Shown here piece by piece: positions 7,253-15,991 of a DNA stretch of 64,000 nucleotides. The stretch lies in contig CAXNJM010000001.1 in the NCBI GenBank assembly GCA_964202895.1, positions 868,001 to 932,000 on the forward strand, in the 5' to 3' direction. The notes under the pieces are model-generated. The model worked only from the letters and a program-made list of their open reading frames with translations. It made no database searches and had not been told where the DNA came from. The stretch's first letter is position 1. Every line of letters begins with the position of its first letter. The stretch comes from JAJTDS01 sp964202895 (GTDB lineage: Bacteria; Pseudomonadota; Alphaproteobacteria; Rickettsiales; UBA1997). Both the position numbers and the translations under genes were made by a program.

Positions 7253-9328
7253 ATGCAGGCACAAGAAAAGACATTAATAGAATTTTTAAGAGATAAACAA
7301 CAATTCACGATTCCAATTTATCAGAGAACTTATAGTTGGACACCAAAGCAATGCCTGAAGCTATGGGAAGATATTAAAGAAATTTCAAAAAGTGATGAGG
7401 TTGAATATCACTTTATGGGCTCTATTGTTAGAATAAAACAAAAGCTGGACAGTAGCGAAATTTCAGAACAAGTTATTATTGATGGTCAACAAAGAATAAC
7501 CACGATTTTACTGCTTTTATCTGCGGTCATAAATTCAAATATCAATAAAGAAAGAGCTGAAGAATTAAGAGAAGATTTTCTAATTAACAAACACGGCAAA
7601 GGCAACCTTCGCTATAAAATGATGCTAACTCAGGAAGATAGATCGTCATTAATCAATTTGATTGATAATCGCTTAAATGAAGAAATAACCTCAAAAAGAA
7701 TCAAAGAAAATTTTGAGTTTTTTAAAGAAGAGATGGCGAATGAGAATCCTGAAAAAATATATTCAGGAATCAGAAAATTAATGGTTGTCGATATTTGCCT
7801 TGATCCAAAATATGATAATCCGCAATTAATTTTTGAGAGCCTAAATTCCACAGGATTAGAATTATCGCAAGCCGATCTAATTAGAAATTTTATTTTAATG
7901 GGGCTAGATACAAAGCACCAAGAAGATTTATATTACAACTATTGGCATGCGATGGAAAAAGATTTTGGTCAAGCTAATTACAGTGTTTTGTTTGATCGCT
8001 TTATGCGTGATTATTTAACCATCAAAAACCGCAATATTCCAAACATCAAAAATGTTTACGAAACTTTTAAGAATTATTTTCTTAAAAATGGCGGGTTAAA
8101 CAATGTTGATGTTATAATTAAAGATATTCACAAATTCTCGCAATTTTACACCAAAATATCCCTAGAAAAAGAAGTAAACAAAAAACTAAAACAGGCATTT
8201 GCCGATCTTAATGATTTAAAAGTTGATGTTGCTTATCCTTTCTTGCTGAGTGTTTATGATGATTTTGCAAAAAACATAATTGATGAAGAAATATTTTTAG
8301 AAATTCTAAACCTAATCCAAAGCTATGTATTTAGAAGGTTTGTTTGTGGAATTCCAACCAACTCTTTGAACAAAACTTTCGCCAATTTATATGAATCAAT
8401 CAATAAAGATGACTATCTAAATAGCTTAAAAGCCCAAATGGTGTTGATGGAAAACTATAGAAAATTCCCAAATGATGCTGAGTTTATAAAAGAGCTAAAA
8501 GAAAAAGATTTGTATAATATTCGAAATAGAAATTTTTGGTTAAGAAGATTTGAGAATTTTGGCAGAAAGGAATTTGTAAGGGTTGAGGATTACACGATAG
8601 AGCATATTATGCCACAAAATCCTAATTTGTCAGAAGAGTGGAAAAGAGAGCTCGGCAGTGATTTTAAAAAAATTCAAGATAATTACCTTCATACCTTAGG
8701 AAACCTCACTCTAACTGGTTATAATTCAGAGCTTAGTGATAAATCTTTTTCAAGAAAGAAATCAATTGAGGGCGGTTTTGATCAGAGTCCAATAAGACTA
8801 AATAGAAGCTTGGCTAAATTTTCTGTTTGGAATGAGCAATCAATAAATGAACGAGCAAAAATATTGGCTGATGAGATGATAAAAATTTGGCCTTATCCAG
8901 CAGTTACAGAGGAAGGTTTAAATCAATATAGAGACGATAAAAAAAGTGATGAAAAAGTTTATACAATTGAAGATCATCCATTTTTAACTGATGGTCCAAT
9001 GAAAGAGTTATTTGAGGCTTTTAGAAAAAGGGTTCTCAATATTGATTCATCGGTAAGAGAGGAATTTTTAAAGCTCTATGTTGCTTACAAAGCATCTACC
9101 AATTTTGTTGATGTCGTGCCTCAAAAAAGCAAATTAAGAATATCTTTAAATATGGATTTTGACGAAATATATGATCCGAAAAATCTTTGCATCGATGTTA
9201 AGGATAAAGGAAGATGGGGGAACGGCAATGTTGAAATTCACTTAAATTCAGTAGATCAGCTAGACGATGCCATGCTTCTTATTAAGCAATCGCACGATAA
9301 AAATTCAGAAAATTCATTTTCTTTCTAA
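7253..9328 (+). CDS. GmrSD-like DUF262/DUF1524 nuclease with DUF5655 tail
   Basis: A 691-residue single-chain protein. It has an N-terminal DUF262 domain (PIYQRTYSW near residue 21, the nucleotide-hydrolysis motif DGQQR at 77-81), a helical middle, and a DUF1524 HNH-type nuclease domain (IEHIMPQN with H451, then NYLHTLGNLTLTGYN). The C-terminal module resembles DUF5655 (VYTIEDHPFL to the end). This layout matches fused GmrS/GmrD-type, type IV restriction enzymes that cut modified phage DNA using nucleotide hydrolysis. Nuclease and DGQQR motifs look intact, so it is probably functional. It stands alone between a repeat copy and the lemA gene, with no methylase partner, as expected for type IV systems. 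A role in phage defence is inferred from family. Confidence 0.85.
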   Translation: MQAQEKTLIEFLRDKQQFTIPIYQRTYSWTPKQCLKLWEDIKEISKSDEVEYHFMGSIVRIKQKLDSSEISEQVIIDGQQRITTILLLLSAVINSNINKERAEELREDFLINKHGKGNLRYKMMLTQEDRSSLINLIDNRLNEEITSKRIKENFEFFKEEMANENPEKIYSGIRKLMVVDICLDPKYDNPQLIFESLNSTGLELSQADLIRNFILMGLDTKHQEDLYYNYWHAMEKDFGQANYSVLFDRFMRDYLTIKNRNIPNIKNVYETFKNYFLKNGGLNNVDVIIKDIHKFSQFYTKISLEKEVNKKLKQAFADLNDLKVDVAYPFLLSVYDDFAKNIIDEEIFLEILNLIQSYVFRRFVCGIPTNSLNKTFANLYESINKDDYLNSLKAQMVLMENYRKFPNDAEFIKELKEKDLYNIRNRNFWLRRFENFGRKEFVRVEDYTIEHIMPQNPNLSEEWKRELGSDFKKIQDNYLHTLGNLTLTGYNSELSDKSFSRKKSIEGGFDQSPIRLNRSLAKFSVWNEQSINERAKILADEMIKIWPYPAVTEEGLNQYRDDKKSDEKVYTIEDHPFLTDGPMKELFEAFRKRVLNIDSSVREEFLKLYVAYKASTNFVDVVPQKSKLRISLNMDFDEIYDPKNLCIDVKDKGRWGNGNVEIHLNSVDQLDDAMLLIKQSHDKNSENSFSF

Positions 9329-9505
9329 GTAGAAAAAGTCTGAATCCGAGTGCTTCAAAACTTAGAACTAAACATTCTCATCAAATTAATTTCTAAATTA
9401 AATCTAGTTGATTTTTACAATCTAACTCTTAGCCTATGAAGAATTTGCTAAAAATCATAAAATTTAGAAATTCGTAACTATCCCTTAATTTAATCAAAAA
9501 TTGCC

Positions 9506-10102
9506 ATGAGTACTACTCTTATAATAATCTTGCTAGCTATTTTAATTATTGTTTTATATCTCGTTGGTATTTTCAATAAATTAGTGGCTTTAAAAAATAG
9601 GTTAAAAAATGCCTTTGCCCAAATTGAGGTTCAATTAAAAAGACGATATGATTTAATTCCAAATCTGGTGGAAATCGCTAAAAAATATTTAGATCATGAA
9701 AATAAAACTTTACTAGCTGTTACAGAAGCCCGAAACGGAGCAGCGAGTGCTTTAAAACAAGCCTCTGTAAATCCGGGCGATGCTGATGCAATAAAAAATT
9801 TAACCCAAGCAGAAGCTATTTTGAACAAGAGTATGGGTCAATTTAATATGGTGATGGAGGGTTATCCTGATTTAAAAGCGAGCCAAAATATGATACAACT
9901 TTCGGAGGAGCTAACCAGCACCGAAAATAAGGTTTCTTTTGCCCGACAAGCTTATAATGATGAAGTTATGGCTTACAATACCTATAAACAAAGCTTTCCT
10001 CAGATTATTATTGCTAATGCAACGGGGCATACTGCAGACTCTGGATTGCTTGAATTTGAAGATAGCAAAACTATACAAAATGCTCCAAAAATTTCGTTTT
10101 AG
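9506..10102 (+). CDS. lemA: LemA family membrane protein
   Basis: A 198-residue protein with one N-terminal membrane helix (residues 3-22) and a long helical-bundle domain. The family landmarks FNKLVALKNRLKNAFAQIEV, LKRRYDLIPNLVE and the C-terminal YNTYKQSFPQ are present. LemA proteins have no settled biochemical role but are commonly encoded next to HtpX-like M48 proteases, as here (the next start is 29 bp downstream). The pair very likely forms an operon dealing with membrane protein quality control. Confidence 0.9.
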   Translation: MSTTLIIILLAILIIVLYLVGIFNKLVALKNRLKNAFAQIEVQLKRRYDLIPNLVEIAKKYLDHENKTLLAVTEARNGAASALKQASVNPGDADAIKNLTQAEAILNKSMGQFNMVMEGYPDLKASQNMIQLSEELTSTENKVSFARQAYNDEVMAYNTYKQSFPQIIIANATGHTADSGLLEFEDSKTIQNAPKISF

Positions 10103-10131
10103 TTTTCCTAAAAAATGAATTTCCCTAAAAA

Positions 10132-12027
10132 ATGAATTTTTTCGAACATCAAGATAAAGCTCGTTCTAAAACAAGAAATCTTCTGGGTCTATTTTTATTA
10201 TCGATATTAATGATAACCACCATAATTAATTTGGCGGTTATACTCTTTTTTTCAGCCTCGAAGCAGGAAAATACAAATGTTTCTCTTAGCGAAAACTTTA
10301 TCAATAATTTTAGCTGGCCATTATTTTTTGAAATAGGGTTGGTGGTTCTGGTTTTTATAATAATTATTAGCCTTTACAAGAGAATTGAATTATCATCTGG
10401 AGGCAAGGTTATCGCAGAAAAATTGGGTGGCAAATTAATATTAGAAAATACCACAGATTTTCACGAAAAACGATTATTAAACATTGTGGCGGAAATATCG
10501 ATCGCATCTGGTGTGTACCCACCTCCAGTCTATTTATTAATTGAAGAAGATGCAATTAATGCTTTTGCTTCTGGATTCTCAATTGATGATGCGGTAATTG
10601 GGATTACCAGAGGTGCAATAAAAAATCTAAATCGCGACGAACTTCAGGGTGTGATTGCTCATGAATTCAGCCATATTTTCAATGGCGATATGAGGCTAAA
10701 TCTCAAATTAATTTCAATATTGCATGGCATTTTAGTTATTGGAATTTTAGGTAATTTTATATTTTACAGTAGCCAAAGATCTCGCGATAAAAACGGTACC
10801 CAGCTTTTATTTTTTGGCTTGGCCCTTATAATTATTGGCTCAATCGGCACTTTTTTTGGCAATTTAATTAAGGCTTCAATTAGTAGGCAAAGAGAGTTTT
10901 TAGCAGATGCTAGTGCAGTTCAATTTACACGAAACCCTGCTGGCATTGGATCGGCATTGAAAAAAATCGGTGCTTTTGCCACCGGTTCAACAATTTCAAA
11001 TCCCCACAGTTCAGAAGTTAGCCATATGTTTTTTGCACAAGGGTTAAGTGGTTTTGCCACTGATTTAATGGCAACTCATCCGCCATTAAAAACCAGAATA
11101 TTGATGATTGATCCAAAATGGGATGGTAGTTTTGAAAATATCACAATGCAAAACAATGATGATGAAGTTTTAAAAAAGCCAGATGACAAACAACAAAAAA
11201 CCTCATCTTTTGCTTCTATTGCTGGTGCTATGATGGTGCAAAATATTGGCAATATCGATCAAAAATCAATCAATCAAGCTCATGATTTAATTGGTGCCAT
11301 TCCTAAAATTATTAAAGACGAAACTTCGGATTCTTTTGGTGCCAGAGCAATTATTTATTCATTAATTATTGCAGAAAATGCTGGTTTTGAAGCCAAGCAA
11401 TTGCAAATCTTAAGAGATAATTCCAATTCAGCAGTTTTTGATTTAACCAATAAATTACAGTCTGAAATAGAAAAAATGGATAAAGAATTTCGTTTAACTT
11501 TGATTGAGCTAACAATTCCATCTTTGCGACAATTATCACTCCCACAATATCAAAATTTTAAAAAAACTGTCGAATTATTGGCTAAAGTTGATGCCAAAAT
11601 TAATCTTTTTGAATGGTCGTTAATGAAAATTTTATTCAATCATTTGGATCGAGAATTTAACGAAAATTATGTTAAAAAAACCACGATCTATAAATTGCAA
11701 TCTGTTCAAAATGAGGTCAGTTTATTTTTATCTTTAATGGCACAAGTTGGAAATAAAGATTTAAAAATCGCGGAAGAGCTTTTTAACTCAACAATTTTGA
11801 ATCAAAATTTACCAAAAGCTTCCTTTATTTCTGAGGAGAAAATCTCCATTCAAGATTTAGATAAATCCATCATAAAATTAGAAAAATTATACCCTCTAGA
11901 AAAGGAAAAATTATTAAAATTATGCAATATTTGCCTGCTGGAAAACGAAATTTTATTCTCTGAAATCGAATTATTGCGAGCTTTTTCTAGCATTTTACAT
12001 TGTCCGATGCCTTTAGTTTCTCACTAA
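10132..12027 (+). CDS. HtpX-like M48 family metallopeptidase, long form
   Basis: A 631-residue membrane zinc protease. It has two N-terminal membrane helices (about 20-45 and 62-82), the zinc motif AHEFSH with H177, E178 and H181, a second hydrophobic pair (about 198-246), and a third-ligand region around RQREFLADASAVQFTR. Residues after about 330 form a helical cytoplasmic extension not found in the ~290-residue E. coli HtpX, typical of the LemA-linked subfamily. Just upstream, CCTAAAAAATGAATTT occurs twice in tandem. The first ATG of that duplication opens a 6-codon frame ending in TGA before the real start, so it may act as a decoy start. The substrate is presumably misfolded membrane protein. 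Confidence 0.9.
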   Translation: MNFFEHQDKARSKTRNLLGLFLLSILMITTIINLAVILFFSASKQENTNVSLSENFINNFSWPLFFEIGLVVLVFIIIISLYKRIELSSGGKVIAEKLGGKLILENTTDFHEKRLLNIVAEISIASGVYPPPVYLLIEEDAINAFASGFSIDDAVIGITRGAIKNLNRDELQGVIAHEFSHIFNGDMRLNLKLISILHGILVIGILGNFIFYSSQRSRDKNGTQLLFFGLALIIIGSIGTFFGNLIKASISRQREFLADASAVQFTRNPAGIGSALKKIGAFATGSTISNPHSSEVSHMFFAQGLSGFATDLMATHPPLKTRILMIDPKWDGSFENITMQNNDDEVLKKPDDKQQKTSSFASIAGAMMVQNIGNIDQKSINQAHDLIGAIPKIIKDETSDSFGARAIIYSLIIAENAGFEAKQLQILRDNSNSAVFDLTNKLQSEIEKMDKEFRLTLIELTIPSLRQLSLPQYQNFKKTVELLAKVDAKINLFEWSLMKILFNHLDREFNENYVKKTTIYKLQSVQNEVSLFLSLMAQVGNKDLKIAEELFNSTILNQNLPKASFISEEKISIQDLDKSIIKLEKLYPLEKEKLLKLCNICLLENEILFSEIELLRAFSSILHCPMPLVSH

Positions 12028-12045
12028 TCATCACAAACTATCATA

Positions 12046-12165
12046 TTTATAATTCATAAACTATAAAGTATAACCTTACGGTTTACAAGAAATAACTTTA
12101 GCTTTTTGGCAAATGGAGAGTGCGGTGGATGGCGGGCTTGTGAACTTTGCTCTGTTTTGAAGATG
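12046..12165. repeat. Intergenic repeat, copy 2
   Basis: Second copy of the repeat also at 7097-7183 and 13277-13408. It is closest to copy 3, sharing AAGAAATAACTTTAGCTTTT, GGCAAATGGAGAG, GGTGGATGGCGGGCTTG and TGAACTTTGCTCTGTTTTGA with few differences. With copy 3 it brackets the first Fic gene in direct orientation. The remaining bases up to 12265 hold nothing recognisable. Confidence 0.8.
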
Positions 12166-12265
12166 TAGATAAATAAAGGGTTTGAAGGCTATTTCAAGTA
12201 CACTGAAAAGTTCGAAGTTTTGCAAGCGGTAGGCAGAAGATACCTTTTTCGAACTTATTGTTAGA

Positions 12266-13273
12266 CTATTTCAAATTTTTCTTAATTTCCTCAAGAGTCA
12301 TTCTTCTCTCCTTCATTTTTTGAATTTTATCTATCCTCTCAATCATTTCTTGGCTATACATTTGATAGCCAGATTCAGTTATTTCTGCAACTTGTAATAA
12401 TCCTTCTTTTGTCCAATGCCTAATAGTGGGAACGGTTTGATTTGTTGCTTTGGCAAGCTCACCAATTTTTAGAAGTTTTTCATTTTCAGGCTCTTCGCTT
12501 TTGCCTTCGATAGCTTTGAGATAAATATTTAACGAGCGATCAACCGCGGTGGCGATTAATTTGAAATAATCATTTTTTACATTTTCTTTTTCTTGGCCTT
12601 CGCCATTAAAAAGCTGAGATTTTTCTAAAGATTTAATGTAAGCCAAACGATCGTTTTTTCTGATGATTACAGGCGGATAACCTTTCATCATCAAAATCAT
12701 ATTCATTAGCAAACGAGCGGTTCGTCCGTTGCCATCAATAAAAGGGTGAATCGTCACGAAGCGATAATGTGCTTCACCAGCAAGTTCAACAGCATGCATT
12801 TTAGTTTCGTTTTCAAGCCAAGAAAAAAACTCATCCATTAAGGTTTGAACTTTTCTTGGATTTGGCATAACAACAGCGGAGCCAGAAATACGAACAGGCA
12901 CACGGCGATAAATGCCAGCATTTTCTTTATCGATTCTGTCTAAAATAATTTCATGAATTTTGAGGATGTCTTTTTCGCGAAGATCAGCTGGTTTGCGTTT
13001 GATTTGTTCTTTGATGAAATCCAGAGCGGAGGCATGATTTGTTGCTTCAAGATGTTCGGTGATTGATTTTCCGCCGATCGTTAAACCTTTTTCTACAATT
13101 AAAGCAGTTTCAGCGCGGGATAAAGTATTTCCCTCGATGGCATTGCTGGTGTAGGTAAGTTCGATTCTAAACCATTCTTCCAGATTCTTTACCAAGGCAA
13201 CATCGAAAGGACGATTCCTATCTAATATTTTCTTTTTTTCAGTTAGTTTTTTGTAATCTATTTTTTTGGGCAT
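12266..13273 (-). CDS. Fic family protein with C-terminal MerR-type helix-turn-helix
   Basis: A 335-residue Fic enzyme, probably an AMP-transferase that modifies Ser, Thr or Tyr of target proteins. The catalytic motif HPFIDGNGRTAR begins at H176. An N-terminal inhibitory motif, S43-x3-E47-G48 in TSNAIEGN, marks the class II, self-inhibited type. Residues 268-335 form a MerR-like DNA-binding domain (LLKIGELAKATNQTVPTIRHW), so the protein may also bind DNA or regulate its own gene. No separate antitoxin gene is adjacent, consistent with built-in inhibition. A second Fic gene follows upstream on the same strand, with repeat copy 3 between them. Confidence 0.9.
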   Translation of the reverse strand: MPKKIDYKKLTEKKKILDRNRPFDVALVKNLEEWFRIELTYTSNAIEGNTLSRAETALIVEKGLTIGGKSITEHLEATNHASALDFIKEQIKRKPADLREKDILKIHEIILDRIDKENAGIYRRVPVRISGSAVVMPNPRKVQTLMDEFFSWLENETKMHAVELAGEAHYRFVTIHPFIDGNGRTARLLMNMILMMKGYPPVIIRKNDRLAYIKSLEKSQLFNGEGQEKENVKNDYFKLIATAVDRSLNIYLKAIEGKSEEPENEKLLKIGELAKATNQTVPTIRHWTKEGLLQVAEITESGYQMYSQEMIERIDKIQKMKERRMTLEEIKKNLK

Positions 13274-13276
13274 TTT

Positions 13277-13408
13277 TTACCTTACAGTTTTTATAATTCA
13301 TAAACTGTAAAGTATAACCTTATGGTTTGCAAGAAATAACTTTAGCTTTTTGGCAAATGGAGAGGGTGGTGGATGGCGGGCTTGTGAACTTTGCTCTGTT
13401 TTGAAGAT
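13277..13408. repeat. Intergenic repeat, copy 3
   Basis: Third and longest copy of the repeat seen at 7097-7183 and 12046-12165, lying just upstream of the first Fic start. It contains an imperfect hairpin (TTACAGTTT and AAACTGTAA around TTATAATTCAT) and ends with TTGCTCTGTTTTGAAGAT. Because it occupies the promoter region of the Fic gene it could influence expression, but it has no coding potential. Confidence 0.8.
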
Positions 13409-13439
13409 TGCTTGAGGCAAAAGAGCCTTTTTGCTAATA

Positions 13440-13580
13440 TTATTTTATTCGACAGAATGCATTAGAAACTGGATTTAGTATTTCTATTATTTTAACAAAA
13501 AAGTCTTTCTCTTTCGTGACCATTAAAAAGCTCTTTACAGTGCAGAAAATAATTTTCTGGATTTCATTTAACCACTTCAT
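13440..13580 (-). CDS. Possible small protein overlapping the end of the second Fic gene
   Basis: A 46-codon frame beginning at an ATG at 13578-13580, 17 bp overlapping the 3' end of the Fic gene in another frame (MKWLNEIQKIIFC and onward). Composition is protein-like, with Trp, Cys and a hydrophobic centre. No family is recognised. It could be a translationally coupled small partner of the Fic protein, or the chance remainder of a longer Fic reading frame. Evidence is weak. Confidence 0.25.
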   Translation of the reverse strand: MKWLNEIQKIIFCTVKSFLMVTKEKDFFVKIIEILNPVSNAFCRIK

Positions 13581-14646
13581 ACTTAATCCCTCGACCTTCA
13601 CCAATCCTAACCAGCTTCTTAAAATCAAGAAGCTTCTTTATAATTGATTCAACGGTTCTAGGTGGAAATCCTAATGCTTCAATTGCATCTTTTCGTGCAA
13701 ATTCTTTTTTTGATAGATTTTGTGCCCATTGCCAAAGTGCCAATTGTTTTTCTGACAACAGATGTTCAATGGTTTCGCTTTGAAGAATCTTTAAGGCCTT
13801 TTGTGCCTGATTATTAACAATCCTTAGAAAGAAAATTAGCCAGTCAGAAATATCCTCATTTTTACTTTTCCATGTTTTTTGGGTTTTGCTCAAAGCTAGG
13901 TAATAATCGGCTTTGTTGGATTCTATTAATTTTTCGTGAGAAATAATTTTAGTAAAATCATAGCCAAATTTTAACAACAATAAATTAGCTAGAAGCCTGC
14001 TAGTTCTGCCATTTCCATCTTGAAATGGATGAATCGCCAAATATTCAAAAACCAAATTTGCAATTAAAATGAGCGGATGTTTTGACTTTTCTTTGCTTGC
14101 CTCTTTAAACCAAGATATTAGCTCCTGCATTTCTTTTTTTACTAAATGCGGAGGTGTTGGATCAAAAATAATACCAATCACATTTCCTTTATTATCTTTT
14201 GCCTCTACTCGGTTTGAACCAAATTTATACTGACCTTTATGACGCAAATCTTTTTCGCTATATTGCAACATTTGGTTGTGCAAACCAAGAATCCAAGATT
14301 CCGATATTTTAATCTCATTAAAATTTTCAAAAACCAATTCCAAACACTCTATATAACCAGCAACTTCCTGCTCATCTCTAGTCTTAAATTTTTTAATATG
14401 CAGATTTTTATAAAGTTTTTCAACTTGTGAATCAGATAATTTATTACCTTCAATACGATTCGATGCCCCCGTTGAAGTAACAATTACCGAAGCTGTTAAT
14501 CTACTAATTGTTTGCGGTAAAATTTTACCAGTAATGGCAAAGCTGTTCTTGACGGTATCAATTTTCGAGATTAAAGAATAAGCCTCCTCTACAACCTCTG
14601 GCTTTAGACTTAGTCTTGTGTTTAATCTATGTTTTTTAAATTCCAT
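13564..14646 (-). CDS. Fic family protein with C-terminal winged-helix-like region
   Basis: A 360-residue Fic/DOC enzyme, predicted to transfer AMP or a related group to protein hydroxyls. The catalytic motif HPFQDGNGRTSR starts at H206. The inhibitory motif S62-x3-E66-G67 (ASNRIEGNK) is N-terminal, so this is also a class II, self-inhibited form. The last 80 residues (LSEKQLALWQWAQNLSKKEF and onward) look like a winged helix, common in this subfamily. It is not a recent duplicate of the Fic protein at 12266-13273, since the two differ strongly outside the motifs. A 10-bp triple repeat lies just before its start. Confidence 0.9.
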   Translation of the reverse strand: MEFKKHRLNTRLSLKPEVVEEAYSLISKIDTVKNSFAITGKILPQTISRLTASVIVTSTGASNRIEGNKLSDSQVEKLYKNLHIKKFKTRDEQEVAGYIECLELVFENFNEIKISESWILGLHNQMLQYSEKDLRHKGQYKFGSNRVEAKDNKGNVIGIIFDPTPPHLVKKEMQELISWFKEASKEKSKHPLILIANLVFEYLAIHPFQDGNGRTSRLLANLLLLKFGYDFTKIISHEKLIESNKADYYLALSKTQKTWKSKNEDISDWLIFFLRIVNNQAQKALKILQSETIEHLLSEKQLALWQWAQNLSKKEFARKDAIEALGFPPRTVESIIKKLLDFKKLVRIGEGRGIKYEVVK

Positions 14647-14664
14647 TTAATTACAATTTGGTTA

Positions 14665-14694
14665 ATGTGAGATTATGTGAGATTATGTGAGATT
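14665..14694. repeat. 10-bp direct repeat, three copies
   Basis: ATGTGAGATT is repeated three times without gaps, 18 bp upstream of the second Fic start. A 10-bp spacing is about one helical turn, so the copies would lie on the same face of the DNA. It could be an operator for the Fic gene or simple slippage. Confidence 0.7.
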
Positions 14695-14831
14695 TATCTT
14701 TAAGTCAAGTTTTTAAACTTTATCATCTACAATTTTTTTAAGGCTTTATATTACGAACAAAAAATTAAATATGAAGCAGAGGCAGTTTTATTGTAAAGCA
14801 ATTGGTGTTTTAAAAATACTGAAGAAGTTTG

Positions 14832-14921
14832 TGGCGGATGGGGTGAGATTCGAACTCACGGTAGGCATGAACCTACGGCAGTTTTCAAGACTGCTGCCTT
14901 AAACCACTCGGCCACCCATCC
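14832..14921 (-). tRNA. tRNA-Ser (anticodon UGA)
   Basis: A 90-nt class II tRNA. Acceptor GGATGGG pairs with CCCATCC, the anticodon loop CTTGAAA carries TGA, a variable arm pairs (GTAGG with CCTAC), and a TTCGAAT T-loop is present. CCA is encoded. It reads UCA and other UCN codons for serine. Confidence 0.95.
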
Positions 14922-14980
14922 AATTTAAAAGGTTTATATTTTTTAGCTTCTTATTTAGCAAGCTAAATTATTATTTTATA

Positions 14981-15066
14981 TCAATTTTGCTCGCCCAAAT
15001 TACTCAAAAACTTATTTGTTTTTTGTGTCAATTTTGCTCGCCTTCGCTCGCCCAAATTACTCAAAA
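14981..15066. repeat. Direct duplication of a 29-bp segment
   Basis: TCAATTTTGCTCGCCC followed by AAATTACTCAAAA occurs at 14981-15009 and again at 15028-15066, where a 10-bp insertion (TTCGCTCGCC) repeats the GCTCGCC core. The 313-bp spacer between tRNA-Ser and the PEGA gene also holds a GCAAAAT/ATTTTGC hairpin near 15070 but no gene. Confidence 0.7.
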
Positions 15067-15234
15067 TGGCAAAATAAAATTTTGCATTTTTCCGTCATTT
15101 GTGGTTGGTAAATCAAACCAATTATTTTTTAAAAGGCAAGTATTTTTTGCTTTTTTTATAAAAAAACTTGTTTATTAAGCAAAAAATTTTAATATTTTTT
15201 ATTCAAACTTAATTTATTATCAAATCAACGATTT

Positions 15235-15903
15235 ATGAAATATTCTTTTTTAAAATTACCAATCGCATTATTGTTTTTTAATGCTTCTTGCTCTTATTTT
15301 AACCACGAAACTGTTCCTGTTAAAATTTCCAGCAATCCACAAGGAGCAACCATAATAATTGAAGGGGTTAGCTACGGTCAAACTCCACAAAATATTCGTT
15401 TAGTTCCTAAAAATTATCAAATCACTCTGTTAAAAGAAAATTACGGAGCCACTCAAATCAATCTTGACACTTGGCTTTCAGTAAGAAGAGAAAAAAATGA
15501 CGGCATTCGTTGTGCACTTGATGCCTTTGGAACTCCTCTATTATTACCTGCAATGTCTTTTTTCTCAGGCAAATGTCTAGATTTTAAAAAAGCTGAATAT
15601 AAAGCAGAAATAGCTTACAATCCTAGCTCTATCAACGGAAGAATCATCGATCAAAATAAGCAACAAATTGAAAATCAAATAAATGATAATTATCCACCTT
15701 CACAAAACCCCTACAATCAGATAAATCAACCTTCTGGGGCTTTTAATCAAAAATCTCCATATCAACAAAACCTAGATCAGAACTCTTATCAAAACCCATA
15801 TCAAGGGCAACATCAAGGGCAAAATTTATCCAATCAAAATCAAAAACAACCAATAGTCAGCGACGAAGAATATCATAAATACGATTTTGTTAGCCCAAAC
15901 TAG
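15235..15903 (+). CDS. PEGA-domain envelope protein with Gln/Asn-rich tail
   Basis: A 222-residue exported protein. An N-terminal hydrophobic signal (residues 1-18) ends at Cys19, probably a lipidation site although the lipobox is weak. A PEGA domain follows (VPVKISSNPQGATIIIEG, then LVPKNYQITL, residues 30-75), a small beta module found in surface proteins. Residues 140-215 are low complexity, rich in Gln, Asn, Pro and Tyr with repeated NPYQ and GQ motifs, and probably unstructured. Envelope location is inferred; function is unknown. Confidence 0.7.
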   Translation: MKYSFLKLPIALLFFNASCSYFNHETVPVKISSNPQGATIIIEGVSYGQTPQNIRLVPKNYQITLLKENYGATQINLDTWLSVRREKNDGIRCALDAFGTPLLLPAMSFFSGKCLDFKKAEYKAEIAYNPSSINGRIIDQNKQQIENQINDNYPPSQNPYNQINQPSGAFNQKSPYQQNLDQNSYQNPYQGQHQGQNLSNQNQKQPIVSDEEYHKYDFVSPN

Positions 15904-15991
15904 CTTTCAAAGCCAGATTTATTGCAACTCCGCAATATTATTTACTAAAAAGCTTGCAAATCAAATTTTTTGCTTTAATTAATTGCTTTAC

